Below, piece by piece: positions 20,621-31,719 of a DNA stretch of 64,000 nt. Origin of the DNA: Saitoella complicata NRRL Y-17804 (Eukaryota; Ascomycota; Saitoellomycetes; Saitoellales; Saitoellaceae); the NCBI RefSeq assembly GCF_001661265.1, contig NW_017567023.1, positions 109,888 through 173,887 on the forward strand. Direction: 5' to 3'. A program made the translations under genes and the position numbers. The notes beneath the pieces are model-generated. The model saw only the letters and a list, made by a program, of their open reading frames with translations, did no database searches and was not told the DNA's origin. The stretch's first letter is position 1; each line of letters begins with the position of its first letter.

Positions 20621-22826
20621 TTATAATCCCGAATCGTCTTCCGGAACGACCAATGGAGGGGTGTCGTAACTGAGAGAACGTTAGTCAAAGCGCACGAGAG
20701 ATACGCCAAACTACTTACGCATCCCAAGCCAATGAATTCTGATACCATGAATCATCACCAAACGGTGTGATATTGAGAGTGCTCCGAATATCATCAGGAC
20801 GTTCGAGGAATCTGGGTAACATGATCAGTACCGAGGAGGAGCGAGGAGATCAGAGGAGACATACTGCATTCCCAACCCAAGGGCGATATGCCATGCAATA
20901 TGACAATGGAACATCCAACAGCCTGGATTGTCCGACTGTGGACGTCGTTAGCCACTGTCGATAACAGAATAAACACATCACATACCTTCCAAGCCAACAG
21001 CATATGCCCGAACGGAGGACACATAGCAGTATCACGACGCACTGGGTTCGTTCCACTTATAGATGCCGTTGCTCTGAAGAGGAGTTAGCCTTCCTGATAA
21101 TTAGTTTGACCATGTATCAGTCACTCACTTATTGAATTGCGAGTCTGACTCCGAGAGAATGTAGAAGTCATGGCCGTGAAGATGCATCGGGTGAGCAATG
21201 CCTCCTGGAGCTTGGATAACGAAGTACACCCATTCGTCTCTTTGATACAATGGATATACATTGTATGAGGCGGGGAAGTCGAGGGGGGTACCGAACCACG
21301 CATGGTTCTCCACGATACCAAGTGATGGCTAGATAGAGATGACGGTTAGCACTGGTACTAACTAGAAGACAGCATAACACTCACGTTGCTAAAGTTAATC
21401 AACAATGAAGCCTCACCCGGGAGGGTTGTATTGGACACCGGGGTGATGGTTGACGGATCAGTGTACGCAGGGGCGTTGGATGGACTCGTAGTCGTGTTAC
21501 TCGTGTTGGCCGGCTCGTTTTTGTTAATGTAGAAGAGCTCAGAACGTCCGGGACCGGACGTGTTCCAGTGACCCACAATCATGCCGTACAGGAAATCGGC
21601 GTCCAAGTCCACGGGCACTTCTTTGTAGAGGATGGGCTGCAGCTGACTGGCAGGTAGGTCGAGACAAGTCTCTTGGATATCCCATGCCGTGGTGACAGGC
21701 TCGACTACGGGTGCTCCGGCGTAACGTAGGATTCCACGGCCAGTTGTCATATAGTTCGTATTGAACGCACAACCACCGACGACAGCAGGCACGGCACGAA
21801 TCCAGTAGTTGTCGACATCTTGGTTCGTTTCGAAGATAATTTCGTAGCGCTGACCTGGGGTAACGAAGATGTGGTCGACGACAATCGGTTTGATGGGGGT
21901 ATAGTCAGTACTGACGATCGTGATGTTGTGGTTGTCGATGCTGAAGTAGACACTGTTTTCGCCCAACCCGCCGATGAGACTCATTTTATATTTCGTGTTC
22001 GGCACGACATCCACCTCTAAGTAACTGCCGGTGATGTTTCCCGTGTTGTTGTAAACGTTAGTCCCATTGAGCAACATATTGTCAGCGTTCTCCATTGCAA
22101 CCACGAGACCGAATCCTCCGTTGGCAAGTTGACGGATGACCTTGAATGCCGATTCATGACGCCAGTCGGTAAACATCAATGGGCCAAGATCGCAGTCGTA
22201 GTTGCCAGACGTAGGTCCATAAATGGTAAGAGGGCCGGCGAGACCTTCGATGTACTGCATACTAAAGTGGGAATGGTACCATGATTGACCGTAGTGATCC
22301 GCCTTGAATCGGTAGGTGTAGTTGCCACCAGGAGGGATCGGTGCTTGAGTAACACCGGGAACTCCATCCATGTGGTTGGTGTTGAGCTGAGTCTGGGCAT
22401 GGAAGTGAACTGCAGTACCGTTGTTTTCAAGGCAGTTGTTGATGTGAACCACAATCTCGTCTCCCCAGTTCGCCCAAATCATTGGCCCAGGCAAGGTGCC
22501 GTTGAAGGCAAGGGCTTGTCGAGGGACACCATCGGGAGCCAGGGTAATGTTGACGACGTCGAGCCAGTACTCACGAACGACTCCGTGCTCGGCGATTCCT
22601 CCACAGAATAGTAGTCGGTGTAGATGCTGTAGTTTCCCCAACACTAAGAAGCAGTCAGTTACAAGCGACGGGTGCTGCAGAGGACGAGGCTCACCGAGCG
22701 ACTGCTGGGCGTGTTTTCGCAGAAGGAGCCAGATGACGCCTGTTTCTTCTTCAAAGGGAGGACACCGGCAACAGCCTGCCCCAGGAAGGCGACAAGCGCG
22801 ATCAAAAGAAAGACGTGACGAGACAT
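20621..22826 (-). CDS. Ascomycete-type laccase (multicopper oxidase), reading frame disturbed in exon 2
   Basis: Exons on the minus strand: 22695-22826, 21385-22643, 21129-21328, 20986-21073, 20865-20935, 20719-20811 and 20621-20669, about 630 residues. A signal peptide (MSRHVFLLIALVAFLGQA) is followed by three cupredoxin domains. Copper motifs: HFHAQ (L1, usually HWHG), WYHSHF (L2), HPMHLHGHDF (L3) and HCHIAWHIALGLGMQ (L4, with Leu as the axial type-1 residue). The protein ends DDSGL, the processed C-terminal plug of ascomycete laccases. Exon 2 is 1,259 nt although both ends are phase 0. The conserved start CWGNYSIYTDYY and the following GVVREYWLDVV lie in different frames, and the break is at about 22584-22587. 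An alternative acceptor at 22627 gives an open frame but loses the conserved segment. The enzyme oxidises phenols with oxygen, outside the cell. Confidence 0.85.
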
Positions 22827-24252
22827 CTTCAGGATACCTGTGTCCGTAGCCAAGGGATTGTGGAGTAGGAGATCTCGAGGTGAGGTATGTGCTGGTCGTG
22901 CTCAGGGAATATTAACGACTGGCAGTCTCGAAACAGCAGCTGGCCAGCCCCATTATATATGAAGCATTCGTGTCGACATGCTGTTCTCAGACTTCGTTCC
23001 CTTTTCGGTACCATGAAAGGGTGCCCGAGGTGGTATACGGCGGGCAGTACCCATTTCATTCGCACGGCCTTACACTGCGCACACGCGCACAATCTTGAGG
23101 CCGAGTCACACCAGACATCTTGCACGAACTAGCCAGCAGAGGCAATATCGGCCGACACAGCTGCTAACTCCGTCCTTTGTTGGTGTTTCTGCACCGTCCG
23201 TTGACCTTGACCACGTAACACCGCATGCCGCGTATCCAAGTATGGTAACGCACGGCACTGACTTGCCCCGAGCCGTTGCTCATGCTCGCAGTGTCCAATG
23301 AAAGATATCGTTCACGGGTTAACCTTGCTTCCGGCGGCAGCTGCGTTCGTCAGTCAATCTATACCATTCCACCTCTTAAAATCTCTAAAAATAGAGTCGA
23401 GAGCCTTCACCACATGAACGACATGGGGTAATATCCGAGAGCCTCGTCATAATCGAGATTGTACAGCCGCCCTTACGACCCGCATGCCAAGGCCTGGTAA
23501 TCATGATCCTCAGCCAAGCTTTGAGGCAGACGGATCGGAACCAAAGACAGATGTGTGTGTTGGCGAAAAGAAGCGACGTCAACTTCACCCCGAACTCCTT
23601 CGCACTCCGGATCACCCAACCTTGAGCTTCGTGCCATACTAACTAACTCTTAGCGAGCTCATCCCAGACTCAAGGCCATGCCGTCCACATGTTTGCAGAT
23701 GCACCGGCCGGCTCGGCGCCTAGCCTGTCAAGCGCAATACGACCTCGCTTACGCAAAGAGCGATAGGTAAGGCAAAAGTACGGCTGAGGATTTTGAGCTG
23801 AGCGAGCGCAGGCGCGCGGGGTCGAGCCGTTGAAAGGTCGGAACTCCCGAATTCCCAGCAACTTTTAAGGTTTGTTGGGCACCTGCACCGAACATCTATG
23901 TTCGCCAAGGAATCTGTCAGGGTGAAACTGACTGCAGATGCGACAAGCTCGCACAAGGGTGACGATATATTGCGTTTATGCCTTGCGCTCGAGTTTTCAC
24001 CGCGGGACGGTCCGGCCGCCTGCTTGCAGCTGTGAGGACACCGGGACCCGCGGTAAAATACGTCTTGAAGTGTTCCTTATATTGCTAGATATCAGGAGAC
24101 TGGCAATGTCTACGTGTGGCCAGTCGAACCTGTCCCATATGGTTGCTTCTTCATTCCCGTCGGTATAATCATCTTCCGACCGCATTCATGCCGTTGAACC
24201 CAAATCCCGTATCGACCCCAACATGACGTATCACACCCCGAACTTCCAACTT
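22827..24252. other. Intergenic region upstream of laccase
   Basis: 1.4 kb holding the laccase promoter and the SNF5 3' end. Only short frames occur and none is recognisable. No repeats or RNA genes were found by eye. Confidence 0.4.
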
Positions 24253-25690
24253 CTATCGATACTCCCCTGAAAACATTCCCTGCCGCCACATCGGTAGCTT
24301 ATGCTCCTTCGCCCAAAACAACCCACAGCTATTACACAAACTCTTCGCTCCACTAGGTCCCTTCCTCGCCGCCCAAGTCCCCGTTCCTCCAATTCCACAA
24401 TGTTCACACCGCCACCTCAAACGCTCCATATCCGTCAGAATAACAGCGCCATTCGCCCCAGGTCCAGGCGTACGACCCGTGGGTGATGGTGAACGTTGGG
24501 TTCTTTCTCGTGCACCGCGACGACGTTCGGATTGTACTGGAGGTGGTGCACCGGAACCGAACCGGGCTGCTTCGCGGCGATTTCGCCGTACGACTCGATC
24601 GCGGTCTCCGTCGCGTTTTTCGACTTCTTCTCTTGACAGGACTTCGACTTTGGGTGCCCATAGTGCACCAAGACCGTCCTGATCCACACGTACACCGGCT
24701 TCTGCACCATAAGGTGCGTCGTTGTCGACCTCTGCTGGCAGACCTCCTTCACATGCCGTTTTCTTGAGTTGCAAGAGTTGTTCGTGTACAGCATGACAGA
24801 TAGCACCAACCCACTCTCCAGTCACGCCAAGGTCCTCACAAATCCTCTTCGTCCATCCGTATACATCTCCATCTCCTGTTAGATCCCACTCGAACTTATC
24901 GGTGAACAGATGCCTCGAAAGATGAAGTGAGATGTCGACAATAGCGCGCAGGTCGGCTTCTGGAGGAAGATTTATTGATGCAAGAGGCGCGTATTCTTCG
25001 ATTTGTGTGCGAATTTGCGTGGAGATTTGGGAGGCAAAGATAGCTGGAGGGATAGAGAGGTCGGCGCAAAGAATCATCGCAAAAGCATCGGGTGATATCA
25101 GTTCCTCTGTGCACACACTGTTAGCTTTCGTGAAGCGCGAAATCTTCGGATGAATGCATACCATTCATGTTCCACATAAACGTATCCTTGAACTTGAACT
25201 CCCCCAGATTCAGATCCAGTCGGATAGGGATTAAAACCTCGTCACCGCCCTCATCTGCAGCACCACGCACCTGCTCATCTGTTCTCTGCGGATGCCGTGT
25301 CCGTAAATTCTGCTTCTTCTGCACCAGAGTGTCCGACGGTGGGCCGGCTACAAACCCTCGATAGTCAACGTTATCTGCGTATGCTGCGGCTGCTTGTCCG
25401 CGTTGTGCTTGTGCGTTATTTGCGTTGTTTGAGTTGTTATCTGAGGTTTCGTAATCATCGTCGCGCTCGGCGTAATTGACGGTCGTGAGGGTTCTTCCGG
25501 ATCGCGACGTGGTACCACCAGTACCTACTCTGGTCTCTCTGGTTTGCTGGACTATATGTGGAGTTTAACGCTCTGAACGATTGCAAGGTGCTGTCGCAAC
25601 ACAGTGACAACTCTTACCTGCTGGTGTGATCAACGACGTCGTACCCAATCGGATGCGCGACGGATATGAGGTGTACTGTGGTGCGGCCAT
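24253..25690 (-). CDS. SFH1: SNF5/Sfh1 chromatin-remodelling subunit with C-terminal GATA-type zinc finger
   Basis: Three exons: 25618-25690, 25162-25551 and 24253-25106, 438 residues. After an Asn-rich N terminus, the SNF5/INI1 domain (about 135-285) contains two related halves: LIPIRLDLNLGEFKFKDTF with FAMILCADLSIPP, and INLPPEADLRAIVDISLHL with FTDKFEWDL. A Lys/Arg/Asp-rich linker leads to one zinc finger of form CX2CX20CX2C (CEHCG ... LCNSCGLFWAKEHKLP), a GATA-like finger with a 20-residue loop. SNF5/Sfh1 proteins are core subunits of SWI/SNF or RSC remodellers in the nucleus. Choosing between Snf5 and Sfh1 rests on short length and is tentative. Splice junctions are all in phase. Confidence 0.9.
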
Positions 25691-26013
25691 TGTCGAGCGA
25701 CTCTGCTTCTTCTCTGTGGAAACAGATCCTGGCCAGCAATGGGAATCGTTGGTTGTATGCTGTATGTCTGTTGTCGCGTCTCGGCCGCGACTGCAGGTTG
25801 AGCGCGTGGACGACAGCTGCGGCCGCGGCAGGACAGGGTAAGAAATCGATAAAGTCCCAAAAATATGGATTGATCAGATACCTAGAGCTAGAGCGACCTA
25901 ATCTGAAAATGCTAGATGACGACCAGAACGCCCCTGATACAAGCCTGTAGCTATGCTAGACCCCGAGAAACAGCCGTCCGTATCTGTTCACGCGCCAACC
26001 TTCGATTTCACAA
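25691..26013. other. Short intergenic region
   Basis: 323 bp between two minus-strand genes. It should hold the SNF5 promoter and the 3' UTR of the lysine-rich gene. I see no distinct motif. Confidence 0.35.
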
Positions 26014-29000
26014 TCATTTCTTGGCTTCGGAGACCTGCCCCATAGACTTCCTTTTCTCCTTCTTCATCTTCTTCGCCTCCGCTCCACTAGGTTTCTTCAC
26101 CGGCGACTTGGGCTTCTGCTGCTCCTTTACCGGTGACTTCTTCTGTTGCTCCTTCTGTGCCTTGATCCTTTTTCTCTTTTCTGCAAGCTTCGCCTTCTTC
26201 TCCTTCTCCTTCTCAGCTTCTTCACCCAGCTGTGCAGGCAGCTTCTCAGGCGACTTCGATTGAGATTTTTGCTTCTTCGATGAGGGCTCATCCTGTTGCT
26301 TGGCTGGTGCAGATTGTGCCTCCTCACGCTTACGCTTCTCGCCCTTCGAGAACTTGGGTGCTTCCGTCCTAATAACATCACGCTCAGGCTTGGCCTTCGA
26401 GGATGTCGACGTGGGCGCAGAACTTGCTGAAGGCTTGGTAGTAGGTTTGGTCACAGAGACATTTGCGCCGCTGATCGTTCTTTCAGCCTTCTCCGCGCTC
26501 GACGCCTCCTCCCGGAGCCTTTGGACTTCAATATTAGCTGCTTTGAGCTCTCCCTTCACAATATGAGGGCTTCTGCCTAGCTTCCACAGCTCCTGCCGCC
26601 ATTGCGCTGTAGCCAGTGTTCCAACCCCCAGCTTAGCAGCAATTTTGTCCTGTGCTTTAACTTCCTTTTCAAGTTTTTTGGCTTGGGCAATCGCGACTTC
26701 GAGGGGAGTCTTCTCTTGCGCGGGCTTGCGTTTCTTTTTGGGCGGCTCGGCAGATTCCTTCTCTTGGAGAGCCTTCGTGTCAGCGACCCCGCTCGGGGCT
26801 TTCTCCGTGGGAGCACCTTCGCTCGACGAAGAGTCCGCAGAGGACGCTTTACGCTTTTTCGAAGAAGGTAAAGGCGCATTAGGAAGGCTGTATTCCTTCC
26901 GGGCGGAGTCCGGGGCAACTTGCGAAGCCACGAAAGGATCGTCCATTCTGGCAACAGCAGCTCCTGCTTGTTCTAACTTGGCGTCCCCCTTTTGCCTGGA
27001 TTCTTCGAGTACCTGCACTTTCGCTGGCTTTGAGGCCGTAGCGGTCGGAGGGGCAACCGAGTCTTCGCTTGCCTTCTTCGTCTTGCGCTTCTTGTCCTTC
27101 TTGACCTCTGCCACAGCGGATTTGACTTCCGGCTGAGCGGGCTTCACCTCGGGTGCCGGAGCAGGAGGAGCGGCTTCGTCTTCGGAAGGGGACTCCTGTT
27201 GGGCATTCGCCTTCTTAGACTTCCGCTTCTTCTGACTCACGTCTGCACTTGCGTTGTGCAGCTCAGTCGCATCCTGCTCCTGTGGCTTCGCTTCAGGTGC
27301 GGAAGCAACTATAGTCGACGGTACTCCAGAAACAGCAGGTGCAGAGACAGAGGCGGCATCAGACTTTGCTGCTTCTGCCTCAGCTTTCTTGGACTTCTTT
27401 TTCTTGCTCTTCTGGTCGGCCGAAGAAAGCGCGGCCTGCATAGCATCACCACTGGACGTCTCAACCTCAACGGGCTTATGCGAAGGTTCCGAAACTTCCG
27501 CCGCAGGAGCAGCTTGGACGTCCTCGGATTCCTTGGCGGGGGATTTGACCTTCAACTTTTTCGACTTTTTCTTCTTCTTCTGTGAAGGTTCGGGCGGAGT
27601 AATAGGTTCATCGAGGACAGACTCGATCGGCTTCTGCGCACAAGTGGGCTCGTCGTCGATATGCTCTCCCGCAGCAGAAAGACCACCAATGACCATCTCA
27701 GTAGAATCATTGACAACAGCATCTTGAACTACGACAGGCGCGTCAAACGAATTTTCGGCACGCTTCTCCTTCTTCGGCTTCTTCGGCTTCTTCTTCATCT
27801 GCGACGACGACTTTGACTGAGATGCGGTCTCCTCAGGAGACTGCGGTTGCTGCTCTTCCTTACTGTCTTCCATAGGTACATCGGGTGATGCAACCTTAGC
27901 GGAGTCAGCTTCGACAACAACAGGTTCAGCAACAGCTGCAACGTGCGTGGCGGTATCTGCCTCTGTTTGCTTCGTGTCGTTTGACTTCTTCTTCTCCTTC
28001 TTAGCTTGAGACATGGATTGAGACAGCGTTTCGCTAGAAGTAGAAGCAGACTCGTGAACGGGCGCCATCGCTGCTTCTGGCTCTACAGGCTGAGCGACGT
28101 CAGGACCCACGACGTTATGACGTCTGTCCTTCTTGCTGCTCTTCTTCTGCTTCTGTGAAGACTCGGGCTGCGTCGAGACGGGGTTTTGCTGGGTAGGTGA
28201 AGGCTCCTTTTGAGCGGACCGCACCTGTCCCCATGCGGCGTTGTCTATCAACGCTTCCACCACCTCCTCGAATGGCTCAGCCGCCTGTACAACTTTCTCC
28301 CCAAGAACAGTAGGTACAGAAGCCTGGACAGGCTCGGCTTGGCTAGCAGCAGTTGTTTCGGGCTCAGCCGGCTGAGCGACGTCCGCATCCGCCTCCGCCT
28401 CGACCTGATCAGAAGTACGTCTCTCCTTCTTGTTTTGCTTCTTCCGCTTTTGCGAAGACTCGGGTTGCGTAGAAATCACAACTTCATCATGCTGAGCCTC
28501 TTCGCCAATGCTCTTCTCTGCCAACATGGCGATAGCCTCCTCAAGGGGTTCAGCAGCTTGCACGACCTCATCCTCCACAACGGCAGACGCTTCAACCGGT
28601 TCGGTTGGAGCGGGAGGGGCCACCGAATGGGGCACTTCCGTCACTGCACTCGCCTTCTTCCTTACCAATGACCCTCCGTTCTCCCAAAGATCCTGCGCAG
28701 GTTGCTGACTGGGCGCAATATCTTCCTCCGTTACAATGTTTTGCTCAGCAAACGCGCCACTTTCGGCGGTAACGTAGCTACTTTCCGCACTCTCATCCAC
28801 CGAAGGCTCGGCATCCACCATCTCTTCATCACTCGCAACCTCAGTTTGGGGCGTCCCCTTCGGCTCAAAATCATACTCGGCATGATACTCTTGTGACTCT
28901 CCATCGCCGCATCTAAGCGCCAAATCCTCCTCCTCGGTGATGAGAGGACCATCGATGTCGGGGTTGTATTGTGAGAAGCTCTGAATCTGTTCGTCATGAG

Positions 29001-31719
29001 CATGAGCATGAACGTCACCGGGTGTGACTACAAAGTCGGGGTGGTCCTGAAAGTGCTGCATCTCTTCTTCGCTGATGGGTCGTCCGTCCATGGAGTCTTC
29101 AACGACCTGGTCATAACCATTGTATGCCGGTTCTCCGGCGGCAGGTGCAGCTACACCTCCAATGATGCCAGCATACTCAGCAAAATCGTTGTACGGTTTC
29201 ATACCAGACATGTACACGGGCGTATCATCTTCCACACCCACAGGTCCCGGATCCTCTCCTTCTGCAACTGAGTCCTCGGTAGCAGTATTGCGATGAGGGC
29301 TCTCCCGCATCATTGCCAGCGTGACAGGTGTAGGCCAACGCAACGGCTCCGGCAACGGTCCAGCATCTTCAATTTCCTCAGTCTCTTCTTCTTCGTGGAT
29401 TGATGGTGCGCGCTGCAGAGGTCCGTCATCAACAATGTCATCGTCGGGGATGGTGCCGACTGTCTTTGCCGGTGATTTGGACTTGGGAGGAGGCTGGGAA
29501 GCATCCTCGATGGCGTCGTCGGGCAGATCGTTCGATGACACTCGTGTCATCTGCGTCTTGACCGGTTCAGGCGCATCCTCAATGTCATGATCGCCATTCT
29601 TCTCCGTCTCCGTCTCCGTCCCTTTCCCAGCCTCCACTTCCACCTCCGCCTCCTCAACCGACGCCATCTTCAAAACCGGCCTACCAATCTCCAAAATAGG
29701 CGTCTGCCCAGGCTCCGCATTCTCCCACGAACTCGCCGTCCTCCCGGGCAACGACGGACGAGGAATCTCCGCCTCAATAGCCTTGAATTCAGCGTGCACT
29801 CGGTGCATCTCCTTCTTTCTCTCCTCTTCCGCCTTCTCCTCGTGCAACTTCCTATAGGCCTCATCGATCTCCGCGACTTGTTCTTCCACCGATTTCTGAA
29901 CTTCGACTTCGTTCTGCCCCGACTCCATAGCTTCCGTCGATTCCGCTGTAGTCGTCGGCATCTCGGAAGGCACCTGCTCCTGCGTACACGGAATCACCAT
30001 ATCCTCATCCTCATCCTCATCCGCTCCCTCCTCTTCCACCGGCTCAGGCACAGGCTTCGTCTGTGTCAACGGCACCTGACTTGGCCTAAAATGAACTTTC
30101 CTCCGTACCTCTTTGCCCTTCTTCTGATCTCCGTCTTCCTCGGGATGCGGGAAGAAAAGAGGTTCCTGCGGTGCTGGCTGCGTAGCCGGAACCTCGCACT
30201 CCTCCTTTTCCCTCTCCTTCTCCAACTCCTCGTGTTTTCTCCTCGCTTCCTCGGCCAATGCAATAGCCTGAACCGGCGCAGTGCTATCCTCATCCTGCCC
30301 AAGCGAAGCAAAATGAGCAGAACTCCGGGTAAAGCTGAGAGGAGCCTGGACCCTCGCCATCATAAGAGTAACCTCTTGAGCGGGAATGTAATCTAGCTGT
30401 GCCCTAGCCAAGTCCGTAGCAGGAATCCGGATCTGGTAGTTGGAGGGTTTCCCGAATTGATGGGCCCATAGTGGGGAGTCGCGCCAGTTGCGGGGTTTCT
30501 CTGCGCCAGTGGGGACCACGTTCTCACCATCGAGTAGTTTCGTCAGTACTTCAGCTTCGTGGGCGGCTGCGGATCGAACGCTTGTGCCGGAAGGTCCATC
30601 GGTACTGACGCCTTTCTGTACGAGCACGAGTGGATGTACTGGTACGGGGGGCGGTAGGCCGGATGGTAATCCCATCTCCTTCTTGACCAACTCTCCAATT
30701 CGAGACACAGGCTTGTGCTTCCCATAAAACTCCTCCACAGACATCTGCCTAATCCCAACCCCACGACTACGTTTCTGCTCTTCCTCGCGTTCCTTCCTTG
30801 CCTTCTCCTCTGCTTCTTCTTGTTCCTTTACTGCGCGGAGGGCTTGTTGCCAAAGTCTTGCTTCGCGTTTTTCCTGTGCAGTGTGGCAGGTGGAGAAGGA
30901 GGTGAACTCTGCGGCGGGTTGGAGGTGGTTGGAGACAGTTGGGTCGACGGGTTTGGCGGGTTTTGGTTGGAAGCCTTTGCGGTTGTCGTTCTCAGGGAAG
31001 AGGATGCGGCGAATGGGAATGTCAATATCAATAGGAAAGTCGTCGCCGGCAGGCTTCTTGACTACTTGGCACTCATCCGCGTACACCCCCGGCGTAGGAG
31101 GAGACGACGGAGGCACTTCACTCCACATCCTGCTGCGACGCTCCTCGAAACTCATCCCACTGTCAACGGTAGCTGTTGCAGATGATGCACTGGTTTGACG
31201 ACGCATCAGCTGAGGGCGAAGTCGAACACGGGCGTAAGCAACGGGTGGTGGTGGAGGTGGTGGCGGCGACGGTGACGGTGACACAGCTGGACGATATTTC
31301 TTGTCTTCCGGCGTTTGCCCAGGCAGATAAGGACTCGAAAACTCCTCCTCATTAATCGTGCTCATCCCATACCGCGGCGGAGTCGACGACTGCTCTCTCC
31401 GATAAACATACCCCTCCGGCACCTCAGGTGGTGAAGACGACATCAACGGCTCCCCATCCGCTGTCGTCAAATCAGGATGCCGAAGTGCCGCCCAATCCGG
31501 TTCGACCAAGCTTCCGTCAGCTCTCATTTGATCCCATGCGTCTTGGACGTAATTGATTTGTCGAACGCCTCGGGGTCGAGGAGGTCCGTTTGCGTGTGCT
31601 CGTGCGACACGGGCTTCGAACTCTGCTTTTCTCTTGTCCTTCAATGGATCGGACATGGTTTCCGTCAAGGGTCCTTGGATCGTCGACGGCCGGCTGGGTT
31701 CGCGATGGATCTCTGCCAT
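26014..31719 (-). CDS. Very large lysine/glutamate-rich low-complexity protein, function unknown
   Basis: One open frame of 1,901 residues from ATG at 31719 (MAEIHREPSRPS). The N-terminal 350 residues have short Pro runs (SPSPPPPPPPPVAYARVRLR) and charged helices. The middle is Glu/Asp/Pro/Ala-rich with SQ-type spacers. Repeated basic clusters of the kind QKKKKKSKK, KKKPKKPKKEKR and KKKSKKAEAE occur from about residue 1000 on. The C terminus (about 1640-1901) is a predicted coiled coil of Lys/Glu/Ala. Two adjacent segments of about 80 residues are clearly duplicated (see repeat entry). The basic clusters suggest a nuclear or nucleolar protein, which is inference. I see no catalytic domain. 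Absence of introns over 5.7 kb is striking for this region, and in-frame introns cannot be excluded. It is divergent from the glutaredoxin gene. Confidence 0.75.
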   Translation of the reverse strand: MAEIHREPSRPSTIQGPLTETMSDPLKDKRKAEFEARVARAHANGPPRPRGVRQINYVQDAWDQMRADGSLVEPDWAALRHPDLTTADGEPLMSSSPPEVPEGYVYRREQSSTPPRYGMSTINEEEFSSPYLPGQTPEDKKYRPAVSPSPSPPPPPPPPVAYARVRLRPQLMRRQTSASSATATVDSGMSFEERRSRMWSEVPPSSPPTPGVYADECQVVKKPAGDDFPIDIDIPIRRILFPENDNRKGFQPKPAKPVDPTVSNHLQPAAEFTSFSTCHTAQEKREARLWQQALRAVKEQEEAEEKARKEREEEQKRSRGVGIRQMSVEEFYGKHKPVSRIGELVKKEMGLPSGLPPPVPVHPLVLVQKGVSTDGPSGTSVRSAAAHEAEVLTKLLDGENVVPTGAEKPRNWRDSPLWAHQFGKPSNYQIRIPATDLARAQLDYIPAQEVTLMMARVQAPLSFTRSSAHFASLGQDEDSTAPVQAIALAEEARRKHEELEKEREKEECEVPATQPAPQEPLFFPHPEEDGDQKKGKEVRRKVHFRPSQVPLTQTKPVPEPVEEEGADEDEDEDMVIPCTQEQVPSEMPTTTAESTEAMESGQNEVEVQKSVEEQVAEIDEAYRKLHEEKAEEERKKEMHRVHAEFKAIEAEIPRPSLPGRTASSWENAEPGQTPILEIGRPVLKMASVEEAEVEVEAGKGTETETEKNGDHDIEDAPEPVKTQMTRVSSNDLPDDAIEDASQPPPKSKSPAKTVGTIPDDDIVDDGPLQRAPSIHEEEETEEIEDAGPLPEPLRWPTPVTLAMMRESPHRNTATEDSVAEGEDPGPVGVEDDTPVYMSGMKPYNDFAEYAGIIGGVAAPAAGEPAYNGYDQVVEDSMDGRPISEEEMQHFQDHPDFVVTPGDVHAHAHDEQIQSFSQYNPDIDGPLITEEEDLALRCGDGESQEYHAEYDFEPKGTPQTEVASDEEMVDAEPSVDESAESSYVTAESGAFAEQNIVTEEDIAPSQQPAQDLWENGGSLVRKKASAVTEVPHSVAPPAPTEPVEASAVVEDEVVQAAEPLEEAIAMLAEKSIGEEAQHDEVVISTQPESSQKRKKQNKKERRTSDQVEAEADADVAQPAEPETTAASQAEPVQASVPTVLGEKVVQAAEPFEEVVEALIDNAAWGQVRSAQKEPSPTQQNPVSTQPESSQKQKKSSKKDRRHNVVGPDVAQPVEPEAAMAPVHESASTSSETLSQSMSQAKKEKKKSNDTKQTEADTATHVAAVAEPVVVEADSAKVASPDVPMEDSKEEQQPQSPEETASQSKSSSQMKKKPKKPKKEKRAENSFDAPVVVQDAVVNDSTEMVIGGLSAAGEHIDDEPTCAQKPIESVLDEPITPPEPSQKKKKKSKKLKVKSPAKESEDVQAAPAAEVSEPSHKPVEVETSSGDAMQAALSSADQKSKKKKSKKAEAEAAKSDAASVSAPAVSGVPSTIVASAPEAKPQEQDATELHNASADVSQKKRKSKKANAQQESPSEDEAAPPAPAPEVKPAQPEVKSAVAEVKKDKKRKTKKASEDSVAPPTATASKPAKVQVLEESRQKGDAKLEQAGAAVARMDDPFVASQVAPDSARKEYSLPNAPLPSSKKRKASSADSSSSEGAPTEKAPSGVADTKALQEKESAEPPKKKRKPAQEKTPLEVAIAQAKKLEKEVKAQDKIAAKLGVGTLATAQWRQELWKLGRSPHIVKGELKAANIEVQRLREEASSAEKAERTISGANVSVTKPTTKPSASSAPTSTSSKAKPERDVIRTEAPKFSKGEKRKREEAQSAPAKQQDEPSSKKQKSQSKSPEKLPAQLGEEAEKEKEKKAKLAEKRKRIKAQKEQQKKSPVKEQQKPKSPVKKPSGAEAKKMKKEKRKSMGQVSEAKK
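28065..28575 (-). repeat. Internal tandem duplication inside the lysine-rich protein
   Basis: Two coding units of about 230-240 bp (28345-28575 and 28065-28305) encode parallel blocks. Each starts VVQAAEP(L/F)EE, continues to STQPESSQK(R/Q)KK, and ends DVAQP(A/V)EPE. The copies have diverged in between, so this is an old duplication rather than an assembly artefact. Confidence 0.7.

Noticed and set aside
29587-30396. 269-codon plus-strand Leu/Arg-rich frame
   Set aside because: Antisense shadow of the Lys/Glu-rich protein, composition only.
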